64,000 nt of DNA from Streptomyces tsukubensis (GCF_009296025.1 NZ_CP045178.1:7688001-7752000); one strand, 5' to 3'; shown: positions 12,301 to 40,980, numbered from the stretch's first letter. Notes: a model not told the origin generated them from the sequence alone. Made by a program: numbers and translations.

Positions 12301-15300
12301 GGGTAGACGGTACGCAGCGCTTCGTGCCTGACGACCACGTCACGCAGCGCCGCTCGCAGCGCCGCCAGGTCGACGTCGCCGGACATCCGCAGGCCCAAGG
12401 GCATGTTGTACGTCGCCGACGGCCCCTCCAGCTGGTGCAGGAACCACAGCCGCCGCTGCGCGAACGACAACGGCAGGATGTCGGGCCGGGCGCGGGCCAC
12501 CAGCGCCGGCCGGACGGCGCCGCCCGCCGCGCTGTCCGCGTACTGCGCGAGGCCCGCCACCGTCGGCGTCGCGAAGACCTGGCGGATCGGCAGTTCCACA
12601 CCGAGCACCGTGCGGACCCGGCTGGTCAGGCGCGTGGCCAGCAACGAGTGACCGCCCAGGTCGAAGAAGCCGTCGTCGACCCCGACCTCGGGCAGGCCGA
12701 GCACCTCGGCGAACAGTCCGCACAGCACGTCTTCCTGCGGTGTGCGGGGTGCCCGGTACCGGGCGGAGCGCAGGTAGGCCGGAGCCGGCAGGGCCGCCCG
12801 GTCCAGCTTTCCGTTCGCCGTCAGCGGCAGCCGCCCCAGCGGCACCACCGCGGCCGGAACCATGAACTCCGGCAACCGTTCACGGACGAACCGCCGCAAC
12901 GAACCGACCAGTTCGCTGGAGTCCCGAGCCCCGGCCGGGTCGTTGGTCAACCGTCGGCCGGGGGTTCCCGGCGGGAGATACCCGCCCGTCAACGTCGCCC
13001 CAGGTGGCCGGCCCGACGGGATGAGAACGGCGTCGAACGTGTCCACGCCCCGCGACGACCAGGTCGACACGACCGTGCAGCCCCGCAGGGCCCCCCATCG
13101 CGCCAGCGCGTCGGGGTCGACCGTCGCCTGCTCGCCATCGTGCGCCGACGTCTCCGTGGCCATTCGGGCGTTGGGGATGCCCGTCACCCGCACCGGTTCG
13201 TCCAGGTCCCTCAGATCGTCCAGGTCGCTGATCCCGCGTCCCCAGACGACCCGGGCCACGCCTTCGAGCGCGACGGCGTTCGCCGGGGCCTTGTGCAGCA
13301 CGACCTCGTAGCGGTACCGGGTCAGCTCGTTGTGCGCCCGGCCCGGCTTGAGCCGGATATCGACTCCCGACTCCTCGCGCCGCCGCGCCCAACGGGTGAA
13401 CCACTCCGGGGCGATCACCAGCTCCCGTTCGGTCAGCACCGCGCGCTCCACCGCGGCGCGCACCGCTGGGGCGGGGGCGTCCGGAGACTGAGCTCGTCGC
13501 ACCGCCGTCCACAGGGGCCGCAACGAACCGGCGTGGCGTACATCGCCCACGACGATCCGGCCACCGGGAGCCACCAGGTCCCACAGCCGCTCAAGCACCC
13601 GGTCCAGGTGGTCGCCGTCGGGGAAGTACTGCACCACCGAGTTGAGTACGACCGTGTCGAAGTACCCGGCCGGAAGGCCGTCGGTATCCAGCGCCGGCTG
13701 GACCCTCAGTTCGACCCGGTCGAGCAGCCCGGCGTGCTCCACCTGCTCGGCGAGCCGCTCCACGACGACCGGGGAGAAGTCGGTGCCCCAGTAGGCCGCG
13801 CACCGCGGCGCCAGCCGGGACAGCAGCAGGCCTGTGCCCACTCCGATTTCGAGCACGCGCCGGGGCTGTAGGGACAGCACACGCTCCACGAACGTGTCAC
13901 GCCACTCCCGCATCTCCGCGGGCGGGATCGGCTGGCCGGTGTAGCTCGAATTCCACCCTCTGAAGTCCTCACCGAAGGCCGCCGAGCCGGAACCGGAGTA
14001 CAGCGAGTCGTAGAGCCGCCTCCACTCCTCGACCTGTTCCCCGGACTCCACGGCCGAGGAGCCCTCGGCGGCCGGCACCACGTACCCCACCAGGCGTCTG
14101 TCGCCGGGCCTGTCCTCACGGGCCACCACCACGGCCTGCGCCACCCGGGGGTGCTGGGTCAGCACCGCTTCGACCTCGCCGGGCTCGACACGGAAGCCGC
14201 GGATCTTCACCTGCCCGTCGCCGCGCCCGACGAACTCCAACCGCCCGCCACGACGCCACCTCACGCTGTCCCCGGTCCTGTACATGCGGGATCCGGCCGG
14301 GCCCCACGGGTCGGCGACGAACCGCTCCGCGGTCAGCCCGAACCGGCCCAGGTATCCGCGCGCCACGCCCTGCCCCGCGATGTACAGCTCGCCCACGACA
14401 CCGGGCGGCACCAGACGCAGGCCGGCGTCCAGGACGTACACCCGCATACCGTCCAGGGGACCGCCGATCGGCACCCCGGAGACGGCCGGGTGCGGGTCCT
14501 GGTCCCGGTCGACCGGGCAGCAGCAGGCGAACGTCGTGGTCTCGGTCGGGCCGTAGCCGTTGACCACGACGGTATCCGGGCAGGCCGCCAGCACCTTCTC
14601 GACAGCCTCGGGTGGGACGACGTCGCCGCCGGCCCACAGCTGCCGTACACCCCCCAACGACGCGGCGTGCCGCCTGGCCACGAGCGCGAAGACCCCGGCC
14701 GTCAGCCACAGCCCGGTGATCCGCTGGTCCACGACGCATTCGACCAGCGCGTCGAGATCCGCGTCGCTCGCCGGGGCGACGACAAGGGTGCCGCCGCTGA
14801 GCAGCGGGACCCACAACTCGTAGGTCGACGCGTCGAACAGCGGTGACGAATGCAGCAGAACCCGCTCGTGTCCCTGGGTGAAACGCCGGTCCCGGGTCAG
14901 AGCGACCACGTCGGCATGGCTGGCCACCACGCCCTTGGGCACGCCGGTGGAGCCGGACGTGTACATCACGTACGCCGTGTTGGTGCTCACCACCTCGACC
15001 GGCGGCGCGGTCGCGGAATACCCGTCGAAGTCACCTGCCATCACTTCCGCGTCCACCACCAGTACGGGCGAGGCGTCCGCCGTGATGAACTCGCGCCGCC
15101 GCGCTGGATACTCAGGGTCGATGGGCAGATACGCGCCACCGGCCTTGACCACCGCCAGGATGGCCACGACCAGCTCCTCGGACCGTGGGAGCGCGAGACC
15201 GACCAGGCGCTCGGGTCCCACGCCCTGGTCGATCAGCCAGCGTGCCAACCGATTCGCCCGCGCGTCCACGTCCCCGTAGGAGCGGTCGGTCTGCCCGTCG

Positions 15301-16753
15301 ACCAGGGCGACGGCATCCGGGTCCCGTGCCACCTGCCGCGCGAACAGTCCTGGCAGCGTCGCCGAGGACGCCACGTCCAGGGCGGCGCCGGTTCCACGAG
15401 CGAGCTGCTCGGCCCGTTCCTCGTCGGTGAGGAGTTCGATCCGGCCGATGCGCAGCTCCGGGTCGGCGACCGCCGTTCGCAGCAGCCGCACCCAGCGACC
15501 CACCAGAGCGTCCACAGTCGCCCGGTCGAAGAGGTCGGTGGAGAACTCCACCATCCCCTCGATGCCCCGGCAGGCGCGATCCTCGGCGTACGACTCGGAC
15601 AGACTGAAGAACAGGTCGAACCGTGACGTACCGGTGCTGATGAATTGTGACCGCACCACCAGGCCAGGCAGCTCGAACTCGGCCGCCGGGGCGTTCTGCA
15701 GGGCGAGCATCACCTGGAACAGCGGGTGGTGCGCGGCCGACCGTTGCGGGTTGATCGCCTCGACCAGGGACTCGAACGGCACGTCCTGGTGAGCGTAGGC
15801 CGACAGGCTGGTCTCCCGCACCCGCCCGACCAGGTCGGCGAAGGACGGATCTCCCGAGGTGTCCGTTCGCAGCACCAGAGTGTTGACGAAGAACCCGACG
15901 AGGTCGTCCAGCGCCTCATCGGCGCGCCCGGCGATCCCGGAGCCGAGCGGGATGTCCGTGCCCGCGCCCAGCCGCGTCAGCAGCGCGGCCATTCCCGCGT
16001 GCAGCACCATGAAGACCGTGGTGCCCGACCGCTGGGCGAGGTCGGTGATCTGCCGGTGCAGGTCGGCGTCGATCCGGACGCCCAGGTGGTCGCCCCTGTA
16101 TGTGGCGACCGAGGGCCGCGGCCGGTCGGTGGGAAGAATCAACTGATCGGGAAGGTCCCGCAGCTGTTCGGTCCAGTAGGCGACCTGTCGGGAGAAGACA
16201 CTGTCCGGGTCGTCCTCGCTGCCCAGCGACTCCCGCTGCCAGAGGGTGTAGTCGGCATACTGCACCGCCAGCTCGGTCCATCCGGGGAGGCGGCCTTCTC
16301 GCCGGGCGCCGTACGCCGTCATCAGATCGCGCGCCAACGGCCCCATCGACCAACCGTCACCGGCGATGTGATGCAACAGCACCAGCAGCACGCACTCGCC
16401 AGGACCCGTCACGAACACCCGGCCCCGCACCGGCACCTCGACCGCCAGGTCGAACGCGTACCCGGCCGCCGCCGCCAGCGCCCGCGTCACCCGCTCGTCA
16501 CCGACGTGCTGGACGTCCCAGGCCACCTCGACGTCAGCGGGATCGATCACCCGCTGGTACGGGCGCCCCTCCAGGTCGGGGTAGACCGTACGCAAGGCCT
16601 CGTGACGCACCACCACGTCCCGTAACGCCAGCCGCAGCGCGTCCAGTTCCACTTCTCCGGACAGCCGCAGGGTCAACGCGATGTTGTACGTCGGCGAAGG
16701 CCCCTCCAGCTTGTGCAGAAACCACAACCGCTGCTGCGCGAAGGACAACGGAA

Positions 16754-16757
<4 letters not shown>
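7977..16757 (-). CDS. NRPS B: C6-A6-MT-T6-C7-A7-T7-C8
   Basis: About 2926 residues. Order: C6 (1-430), A6 (about 466-900, then MT at about 906-1190), T6 near 1368, C7 (about 1430-1870, HHIAADGWS), A7 (about 1890-2366), T7 near 2409, and a final C8 (about 2463-2926, HHIAGDGWS) with no A domain after it. The ATG at 16757 overlaps the NRPS A stop as ATGA, with GGGAGG six bases upstream; an open frame continues upstream but reads as a shadow of NRPS A. The C terminus stops exactly in the C8-A8 linker, where NRPS C begins. No epimerase and no recognisable docking helix is seen at either end. Confidence 0.95.
9395..12509 (-). other. NRPS module 7 (C, A-Val-like, T)
   Basis: A7 again gives DAYWWGGTFK, but the A4 motif is YDALTYELW rather than FDASTYELW, and its sequence differs from A2 and A6 elsewhere, so another beta-branched residue is possible. 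No methyltransferase. The C domain has HHIAADGWS. Confidence 0.75.
12510..16757 (-). other. NRPS module 6 (C, A-Val with N-MT, T)
   Basis: A6 code reads DAYWWGGTFK as in module 2, so valine. The methyltransferase insert (about 13190-14040) has [13 protein letters not shown]-methyl-valine is expected. Its C domain shares a 239-bp identical tract with module 5. Confidence 0.82.
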
Positions 16758-34789
<18,032 letters not shown>

Positions 34790-34952
34790 TCCAGGCTCCC
34801 GACGCGGATATGCGAGGATTGAGCGCGCAATGTCAAGTACTCGTTAAGGCCGCCGCATTGAATCGCCCCGTTCATCTGTCAGTGACATTCGGTGTCCGCT
34901 GTGACGGCATGAGTCGCCCGGCACAACCCGGGGAATACGCCCCACCGCTCTC

Positions 34953-34996
34953 CTGGGAAGAAGGTGTCCTGGGAAGAAGGCCGGCTGGGAAGAAGG
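34953..34996. repeat. Three 12-bp repeats, 16-bp period
   Basis: CTGGGAAGAAGG occurs at 34953-34964, 34969-34980 and 34985-34996, each start exactly 16 bp apart. The array abuts the stop codon of the TPR gene and lies in the 207-bp gap before NRPS A, so it would be in the 5' leader of NRPS A. Function unknown. Confidence 0.9.
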
Positions 34997-35449
34997 TCAG
35001 CGCAGCTGTTCGGCCACCTGCTCCAGACCCTTCCTGATCATCTGCCCGTACTCGTCGTCGCCGAGCGCGTCGATCGTCCCCCGCGCACGCTCAAGGTGCT
35101 CACGCGCGGTGTCGAGATCCCCCAGCTTGCGATAGCACTCGCTCAGGTTCAGGTACAACGAGGGGTACAGTCCCGCGGCCGAAACCGACACGCCCGCCTC
35201 CCCGATTCGCGCCTCGGTGATCTGGTCGGCGGCCACCAGCGCCCGCTGGTCCCAGAACAGCTCCTGATGCACGTCGTCCTGCACATCGGCCATCGCGTGG
35301 GCGAGCGTGCAACGCTGCAAGGGGTCCCCCTGCTCGCCGCCGATCTCCTCCCAGATCTCTTCGAACTGGAGGCGGGCGGTTTCCCGCTCGCCCTGGTGGC
35401 CGAGCTGTACAGCCTGACCGATCCGCATGATCGTCGGATCCGTGATCAT
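34997..35449 (-). CDS. Small TPR-like protein
   Basis: A 150-residue protein with no signal peptide or membrane segment. Residues about 93-122 (YPSLYLNLSECYRKLGDLDT and the following helix) fit a tetratricopeptide repeat, and the N-terminal half looks like further degenerate repeats, so a protein-binding adaptor is likely. Start ATG 35449 has AAGGA eight bases upstream. It lies 111 bp after the P450 and 207 bp before NRPS A on the same strand, which suggests it belongs to the biosynthetic operon. Small proteins of this kind occur beside other actinomycete clusters, but no defined role is known to me. Confidence 0.72.
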   Translation of the reverse strand: MITDPTIMRIGQAVQLGHQGERETARLQFEEIWEEIGGEQGDPLQRCTLAHAMADVQDDVHQELFWDQRALVAADQITEARIGEAGVSVSAAGLYPSLYLNLSECYRKLGDLDTAREHLERARGTIDALGDDEYGQMIRKGLEQVAEQLR

Positions 35450-35560
35450 CTTGTGGTTCCTTCCCGGCGCCGCCCTGTGACGGCAGCCGTACTGCTGCTC
35501 CCGGTGTCGAACAGCGTTGACCTGAAGCCTACTTGTGCATCTCGGCGTCGCCGTCTGCGG

Positions 35561-36844
35561 TCACCGCTTCACTTCCGGCAGATGTACCGACAGCCCGACG
35601 ATCCGGCTGGATCCGGGCCGCATCTCCCGTTCGACGCCCGGTTCCGCCAGCGACAGGCGCGGGAATCGGGTGAACAACGCTCGCAGCGCGATCTCAAGCT
35701 CGTCCGTGACCAGTGGGGCGCCGAGGCAGTAGTGCGCGCCCTTCCCGAAGGTCAGGTGGCGTTCCACGGGGCCGATCTCCCGGCGCAGGTCCAGCTCGTC
35801 GGCGCGGTCGAACTCGCGCGGGTCGGTGTTCGCGCAGAGCAGTCCGGGCATCACCGGCTTTCCGGCCCGGAGTACTGTCCCGCCCACCTCGACGTCCGTG
35901 GTGGGGTAGCGCACCTGACCGAAAACCGGCCCGCGCATGCGCATGAGCTCCTGCACCGCCTCGGTCCAGCCCCCGGAGTGCTCGATCAATGGGGCGAGTT
36001 GACCGGGGTGCTCAAGCAGCGCTTGCACCGAGCTGGCGAGCAGTTGCGCGGTGGTGTCGTGTCCGGCGATCACCAGCGCGATGACCATGGTGACCATCTC
36101 GCGGTCGGAGAGCCGGTCGCCGTCGTCCTCCTGAGCCTGGATCAACTCCGTGATCATGTCGTCGGCGGGGGCGGCACGCCGACGCGCGATCAGTTCGTGC
36201 ACGTGCTCGACAACCTCACGCAACGCCGTCGAGAGGCCGTCAGGATTCATCGACGACAGCGTCCGTCCCCGCTGTTGCCACCCCGGCCGGTCTTCGACGG
36301 GGATCCCGACCAGCTCGCAGATCACGGTGATCGGCAAGGGGTAGCAGAGACCCTCGACCAGATCGACCGGCCCACCATCGGCGCCGGTCGCGGCCAATTC
36401 GTCCAGCAGCCGCGCGGTGATCTCCTCGATCCTGGATCGCAGCCGCGCCACCCGCCGCGCCGTGAACCCCCGGGCGACGAGCCTCCGCAGCCGGGTGTGG
36501 TCGGCACCGTCCGTGCTCAGGATGTTCTGTGCCAGGTAGTCCACGAGGTCGTCGGGAATGTTCAGGGTGCTCATGATCGCGCCCCGCACGTCCTGACCGT
36601 CGGGTACCGAGGCCGGGTCGCTGCGAAAGCGCGGGTCCACCAGGACCGACCGGACATCCGAATACCGGGTGACCAGGCACATCGGGGGGCCACCCATCAC
36701 TGACGCGGTGAGTACGGGGGAACGCTCACGTAATCGGGCGTACCCGGCGTGGAGGTCGGCCGCCAGCTCCTTCGAGAGAAGGTCGACCGGTTCGGCGTCG
36801 GTACCTGAGCCCAAGTCGTCTGTGGTCACTACTTTCTCCGTCAT
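35561..36844 (-). CDS. Cytochrome P450
   Basis: A 427-residue bacterial class I P450, probably a tailoring enzyme that hydroxylates the peptide or one of its residues. Seen motifs: I-helix AGHDTT at 260-265, K-helix ExxR (E299-R302) and the haem loop FGKGAHYCLG at 366-375 with Cys373 as the ligand. Length and lack of a membrane anchor fit soluble CYP107-like enzymes. ATG 36844 has little Shine-Dalgarno; GTG 36829, five codons in, has GGAG six bases upstream and may be the true start. It needs a ferredoxin and reductase; the pair at 57517-58947 is the only one in the window but sits in another operon. First gene of the NRPS operon. Confidence 0.95.
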   Translation of the reverse strand: MTEKVVTTDDLGSGTDAEPVDLLSKELAADLHAGYARLRERSPVLTASVMGGPPMCLVTRYSDVRSVLVDPRFRSDPASVPDGQDVRGAIMSTLNIPDDLVDYLAQNILSTDGADHTRLRRLVARGFTARRVARLRSRIEEITARLLDELAATGADGGPVDLVEGLCYPLPITVICELVGIPVEDRPGWQQRGRTLSSMNPDGLSTALREVVEHVHELIARRRAAPADDMITELIQAQEDDGDRLSDREMVTMVIALVIAGHDTTAQLLASSVQALLEHPGQLAPLIEHSGGWTEAVQELMRMRGPVFGQVRYPTTDVEVGGTVLRAGKPVMPGLLCANTDPREFDRADELDLRREIGPVERHLTFGKGAHYCLGAPLVTDELEIALRALFTRFPRLSLAEPGVEREMRPGSSRIVGLSVHLPEVKR

Positions 36845-37463
36845 GTCCCATTGGTCGGCTGACGCCGGCCCGGATCACCGGACCGCCCGGCTGCGCCGTT
36901 CCTGGTGGGTGGAGTCGGACTACGGGCGGTGGAGCCTCGCTCCGCCGCGCGCGACAGCACGAACACCGTGGGATCAGCCGGTGCGGCGAACAGTGCGCAC
37001 CCTGTGCCCGAGCGGCGCGCTGTGCGGATCCGGGTCCGCGACGCACGCCGTGCCCGCAACGAGCCGGATGACGACCGGCACATCGCCCAGGGCGGCTCCG
37101 CTGTCGGTACGACGGCAGCTGGCCAGGACGACGAACAACCCTTACCTGACAGTGCCGGGCCACGAACTTCACGGCCATCCTGTAGTACCCCCACCGGACC
37201 GGATGCTCGGCCGCGGTGTCAATCACCCACTCGGCCCCGGCCGGCCTTCGCATCTTGCGGCGCGACCCCTCGGGGTCAAGTCATGCCATTCACAGGCCAG
37301 TTGCACAGCTAACCTAACCCCAGCCGGAATGGTTGTCGAGGCACCGTCCAAGAACTTGTCGATCCTGACCGGCTGCCGACCACACTTCTCCCGCCACCGG
37401 CTCCGACCCTTGGCAGGGGACCGGGCGGCGTTGGCCAATGGTAGAACCACTTTCCAGAAATTC
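36845..37463. other. Gene-free stretch upstream of the P450
   Basis: About 620 bp with no convincing gene on either strand; the open frames here lack consistent third-position GC and resemble nothing. It must hold the promoter of the minus-strand NRPS operon, but I could not pick out a confident -35/-10 pair or operator. Confidence 0.5.
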
Positions 37464-37673
37464 CCTTGGTGCGACCGGGACCTGGCCCGCGCCGTCGGGC
37501 GTACGCCGTCGTTCGACGAGGCCGTGGTGGAGCGGGAGATCACGTTCGCGCAGTCGCTGAGCCCCCAACTGCCGCCGCACCTGCGCAGGTTCAAGGACCC
37601 GCATCCCGTGCCCGAGGACGCGTCGGCGATCGACAGGCTGGCCGCACTGCTGGGAAGGACTGTCCCGGCCTGA
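37464..37673 (+). pseudogene. 3' remnant of an unidentified gene
   Basis: The final 70 codons of an open frame here have strong actinomycete codon bias and read like a real protein tail (FDEAVVEREITFAQSLSPQL, then PPHLRRFKDPHPVPEDAS), ending at TGA 37673. Upstream in the same frame the sequence is not coding-like and no plausible start with a ribosome site is seen. I read it as the surviving end of a truncated gene at the operon boundary. Family not recognised. Confidence 0.4.
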
Positions 37674-37700
37674 CGTCGGCGGCACGGGCACGCGGTCTTC

Positions 37701-37790
37701 GTACGCGACTCAGGACGGCTACGCGACTCAGGACGGCTACGCGACTCAGGACGGCTACGCGACTCAGGACGGCTACGCGACTCAGGACGG
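37701..37790. repeat. Five tandem 18-bp repeats
   Basis: Five head-to-tail copies of CTACGCGACTCAGGACGG; copy 1 begins with G instead of C. Copies start at 37701, 37719, 37737, 37755 and 37773. The array fills the gap between the gene remnant and the LuxR stop codon (37799). There are no spacers, so it is not a CRISPR. Variable-number repeat or protein-binding array are both possible. Confidence 0.95.
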
Positions 37791-37798
37791 CCCTGGAC

Positions 37799-40528
37799 TC
37801 ACGAGGACATCGGCTCGCTGTGGAGGCCGGGATGGTCCCTGAGCTGTCGGCGAGAGGTGATGCCGAGCTTGCGGAAGATGTTGCGCAGATGGGCGTCGAC
37901 GGTGCGCGGGCTGAGGAAGAGTCCCGCGGCGACCTCGTTGGAGGTCGCACCGGTGGCGACCAGCCGGGCTATGTGCACTTCCTGCATGGTGAGCTGGTTG
38001 TAGGTGTGCACGGACCGGCTGCGGGCCTTTTCACCGGTGGCGCGCAGTTCGTCCGCCGCCCGCCGGGCGAACGCCTCCATGCCCGCCTCCGACAGCAGCT
38101 CATGGGCGGTACGCAGGTGCGGTCGGCTGTCCTTCCTGCGGCCCGCGCGGCGCAGCCATTCCCCGTACACGAGGTGGGCCCTGGCCCGGTAGGGGAGCAG
38201 CGGACTGCCGTCGAGGTGGTCGAGGGCTTCTCGGTAATGGTCCTCGACTCCGGTCACCAGGCCTCGCGCGTACGCCGCGATGCCCAGCCCTGAAGCGCTT
38301 CCCGAGGCTTCCGTGCGTTCGGTCAACGACCCGAGCGCGATGGCGGCTTCACGGGGCTCGTCGCAGCGTACGGCCGCCTCGACCAGTTCAGGCAGGGACA
38401 TCCCTGCGAGGCCGAGCCCGCCGCGCGCGGTGGCCCGCTTGGCAGCGGCCAGCGCGGCCGGATAGTCGGCCAGGCCGTTGTTGAGTACGGCGGCGGCCCA
38501 GTGGACGTTGGTGATCAGCTGCCCGGTGCCGCTCGCGGCCGCGGCCGTCCCGAACAGCTCGGACGCCTCCTGGCGGCGACCGCGCATGGCAGCGAGTTGC
38601 AGCCGGTGGTAGGTCACGGGCGGCCCACCGGTCGCGTCGGCGACGGCCTCCTCCTCGGCGATGGCGGCCATCGCCCGACCCAGGTCGCCGGTGAGCGCGG
38701 CGTAGGACGCCACCTGGGCGAGACCGAGCCTGAGCACGAGTGGCGCACCCGACTCGCGACCGGTCTTCATCAGCCAGTCGGCGATCGCGGAGTGGCTGTG
38801 CGGATCCCACAGCTCGGCTGCCAGCATCACGGCGAGTGCGGGCCGCTCGGTCCACATCGGACCGTCGACGCCGTCCACCCCGTCGAGAACGTTCCGCATC
38901 AGGGGTGCGGCGGTGCGATGCCCCTCTGTGGTCAGCAGGGTCAGCGCGTCGAGGATGTCAGGGGAGCGGGGCTCCGGTGCGCGGGGCTTCGCCGCGGCGA
39001 GGACCATGTCCATGGCCCCGTCGGCCCGGCCGACCACCAGGCTCATTTCGAGCGCGTCAAGGAAACACCGGCGGGCCATGGCGGGGTCCGAAGCGGCGAG
39101 CCTCCGCCCCGCGCGGACCATGAACATCGGCCCTTCGCTGTCGTCGTGCCGCATGAACGCCAGCTGGCCCCGCAGCAGGTCGACGCGGGCGTGCCGGCCC
39201 TCGTCCATGGGTGAGGTCTCGACGGTCGTCAGCAGCCGTGCCGCCGCGTCGGGGGCGCCCGCGTCGATCCTGGCCTGTACGGCGGCCAGCGTCCGTTCGA
39301 CCCGCTTGGCGGGGTCCAGCGACAGCTCCGCCGCACGTTCGGCGAAGGCAGCCGCGGCCACCACACCACCGCGCGACCTGGCACGCGAAGCGGAACGTTC
39401 CAGCTCCGCGGCGACGGCTTCGTCCGGGCCGGAGCTGCCCCGCGCGCGGTGCCAGGCCCGCCGGTCAGGTGCCCCTACCGGATCGGTCACCTCGGCCAGC
39501 ACCCGATGGGCCCTGCGGCGCTCACCGGCGTCAGCGGCCAGATAGACGGCCGACCTGGCCAGCGGATGGCAGAAGCGGACACGGGTGGAGAACTCGACCA
39601 GCCCGGTGGCGGTCGCGGTCGCCCCCGCGGCCGCCACGTCGATGTCCATGCGCAGCGCCGCGGACCACAACAGGTCCGGGGCGCCGGTCGGGTCGGCGCT
39701 CGCGACGGTCAGCAGCTGCCGCGCCCCCTCGGGCAGACCGGCCAGCCTCGCCCGGAAACTCCGCTCGATCCTGCTCGGCACCGAAGTGGTGTCCGGCACG
39801 GCGAAACCGTCGAAACCGTCGGACCTCGGCAGTTGGAGCAGTGCCAGTGGGTTGCCGCGTGCCTCCGCCATGATCCGGTCACGCACCTGCTCGTCGAGCG
39901 CCCCCTGACCGTTCGCCGCCAACAGGGCCCGCGCGTCGCCGTCGCTCAACCGGCCGACGTCCAGGCCGGGCAGGTCGTCGAGTTCGTTCGCCGCGGCGGG
40001 CACCCGTACCGCGAACACCAGGGCGACCGGTTCCGCGGTGACCCGCCGGGCGACGAAGGCCAACGCCTTCAACGAGGCCGCGTCCAGCCACTGGGCGTCG
40101 TCGACGACACACAACAGCGGGCGGTCCCTGGCCGCGGCGGCGAACAGCTCCAGGGCCGCGAGCCCCGCCCGGTAGAAGTCGGGCGCGCCGGTGGCCAGCC
40201 CGAAGGCGACCCGCAGCGCCTCCCGGTGCTGAGCCGGCAGTTCGGCGAGATGACCGAGCGAGGGCGCGCACAGGGGCCGGCACAGCTGATGCAGAGCGGC
40301 GAACGGCAACTCCGACTCGAACTCGGCGCCGGCCGCGCGCATGACCCGGAACCCGGAGGCCGCCCGCTCGGCGTGGCGCAGCAACGCGGTCTTTCCGACA
40401 CCCGCCTCACCGCGCACGACGAGCACACCACCTCCGCTCGCGCGGGCGGTACCGATCGTCTCGTCGATCTGCCGGATCTCTCCCTGCCTGCCGACGAGCG
40501 AACCGACGGAGTACGGCAACGATCGCAT
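37799..40528 (-). CDS. LuxR-family (LAL) ATP-binding transcriptional regulator
   Basis: A 909-residue large ATP-binding LuxR regulator. The N terminus holds an AAA-like ATPase (Walker A GEAGVGKT at 40-47; Walker B-like LLCVVDDAQWLD further on), a long helical TPR-like middle follows, and a C-terminal LuxR helix-turn-helix lies at about 845-905 (SNEVAAGLFLSPRTVDAHLR). I chose ATG 40528 because the ATPase homology begins just after it; upstream codons in the open frame look non-coding. LAL proteins often activate the secondary-metabolite cluster beside them, so control of the NRPS operon is a reasonable inference, unproven here. Confidence 0.93.
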   Translation of the reverse strand: MRSLPYSVGSLVGRQGEIRQIDETIGTARASGGGVLVVRGEAGVGKTALLRHAERAASGFRVMRAAGAEFESELPFAALHQLCRPLCAPSLGHLAELPAQHREALRVAFGLATGAPDFYRAGLAALELFAAAARDRPLLCVVDDAQWLDAASLKALAFVARRVTAEPVALVFAVRVPAAANELDDLPGLDVGRLSDGDARALLAANGQGALDEQVRDRIMAEARGNPLALLQLPRSDGFDGFAVPDTTSVPSRIERSFRARLAGLPEGARQLLTVASADPTGAPDLLWSAALRMDIDVAAAGATATATGLVEFSTRVRFCHPLARSAVYLAADAGERRRAHRVLAEVTDPVGAPDRRAWHRARGSSGPDEAVAAELERSASRARSRGGVVAAAAFAERAAELSLDPAKRVERTLAAVQARIDAGAPDAAARLLTTVETSPMDEGRHARVDLLRGQLAFMRHDDSEGPMFMVRAGRRLAASDPAMARRCFLDALEMSLVVGRADGAMDMVLAAAKPRAPEPRSPDILDALTLLTTEGHRTAAPLMRNVLDGVDGVDGPMWTERPALAVMLAAELWDPHSHSAIADWLMKTGRESGAPLVLRLGLAQVASYAALTGDLGRAMAAIAEEEAVADATGGPPVTYHRLQLAAMRGRRQEASELFGTAAAASGTGQLITNVHWAAAVLNNGLADYPAALAAAKRATARGGLGLAGMSLPELVEAAVRCDEPREAAIALGSLTERTEASGSASGLGIAAYARGLVTGVEDHYREALDHLDGSPLLPYRARAHLVYGEWLRRAGRRKDSRPHLRTAHELLSEAGMEAFARRAADELRATGEKARSRSVHTYNQLTMQEVHIARLVATGATSNEVAAGLFLSPRTVDAHLRNIFRKLGITSRRQLRDHPGLHSEPMSS

Positions 40529-40944
40529 GGCACGTATCGTAACTGGGCCTGATCGTCGGCCGGATGAGCGATCACGGGGACGAGCGATCACGGGACGAGC
40601 GGCGGAACAGGGCCGGCGCGCGGTCCGGGATGGTCGGGCACAGCTGCGGGGCGGTGACCGTACTCCGACAAAACCAGTCACTCCCGGTCCCGGTCCCGTG
40701 CCACCGGCCCCGGTCCACCGGTCCCGTGCCACCGGCCCCGGCACTCCCGCTCCCGGCAGGCGGCACGGTGTCCTCGCCTCGTACCCGCTCGCTCCCCGGC
40801 GAGCTTTTTCGGATCACGCTTGGCGTTTTCCGTCGTATTCCAGTCACCCTCGAATGCTGGCCGGATCTGCGAACTTTACCTCAGCGCAATGCGGGAACTG
40901 CCGGATACCCGGCCTGTGAACAGCAAAGATGCAGGATTCCATCG
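40529..40944. other. Divergent intergenic region with a 24-bp direct repeat
   Basis: Spacer between the divergent LuxR and Lrp genes. It contains a 24-bp direct repeat beginning CCGGTCCCGTGCCACCGG at 40690-40713 and 40718-40741. The repeat could be a regulator site or a simple duplication. No gene seen. Confidence 0.6.
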
Positions 40945-40973
40945 TTGACGGGCCGAAGTGTGCTAATTAATGT
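40945..40973 (+). promoter_or_regulatory. Promoter of the Lrp gene (leaderless)
   Basis: TTGACG at 40945-40950, a 17-bp spacer, then TAATGT at 40968-40973: a good match to the housekeeping sigma consensus. The -10 box ends seven bases before the ATG at 40981, so transcription should start on or next to that codon. No Shine-Dalgarno precedes the ATG, consistent with a leaderless mRNA. Confidence 0.6.
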
Positions 40974-40980
40974 CAGCTGC

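Noticed and set aside
10965..13871. Very long plus-strand open frame opposite the NRPS, and similar ones such as 23420-26383
   Set aside because: These mirror the repeated domains of the minus-strand synthetase in a complementary frame; they follow NRPS codon structure and match no protein family.
34790..34952. Confident -35/-10 promoter before NRPS A
   Set aside because: I found no pair with good boxes and spacing on the minus strand, so none is listed.
36669..37673. Intact 334-codon plus-strand gene
   Set aside because: Only the last 70 codons look coding; the first part overlaps the P450 start region and lacks codon bias.
37701..37790. CRISPR array
   Set aside because: The 18-bp units are directly contiguous without spacers, and no cas genes are present.
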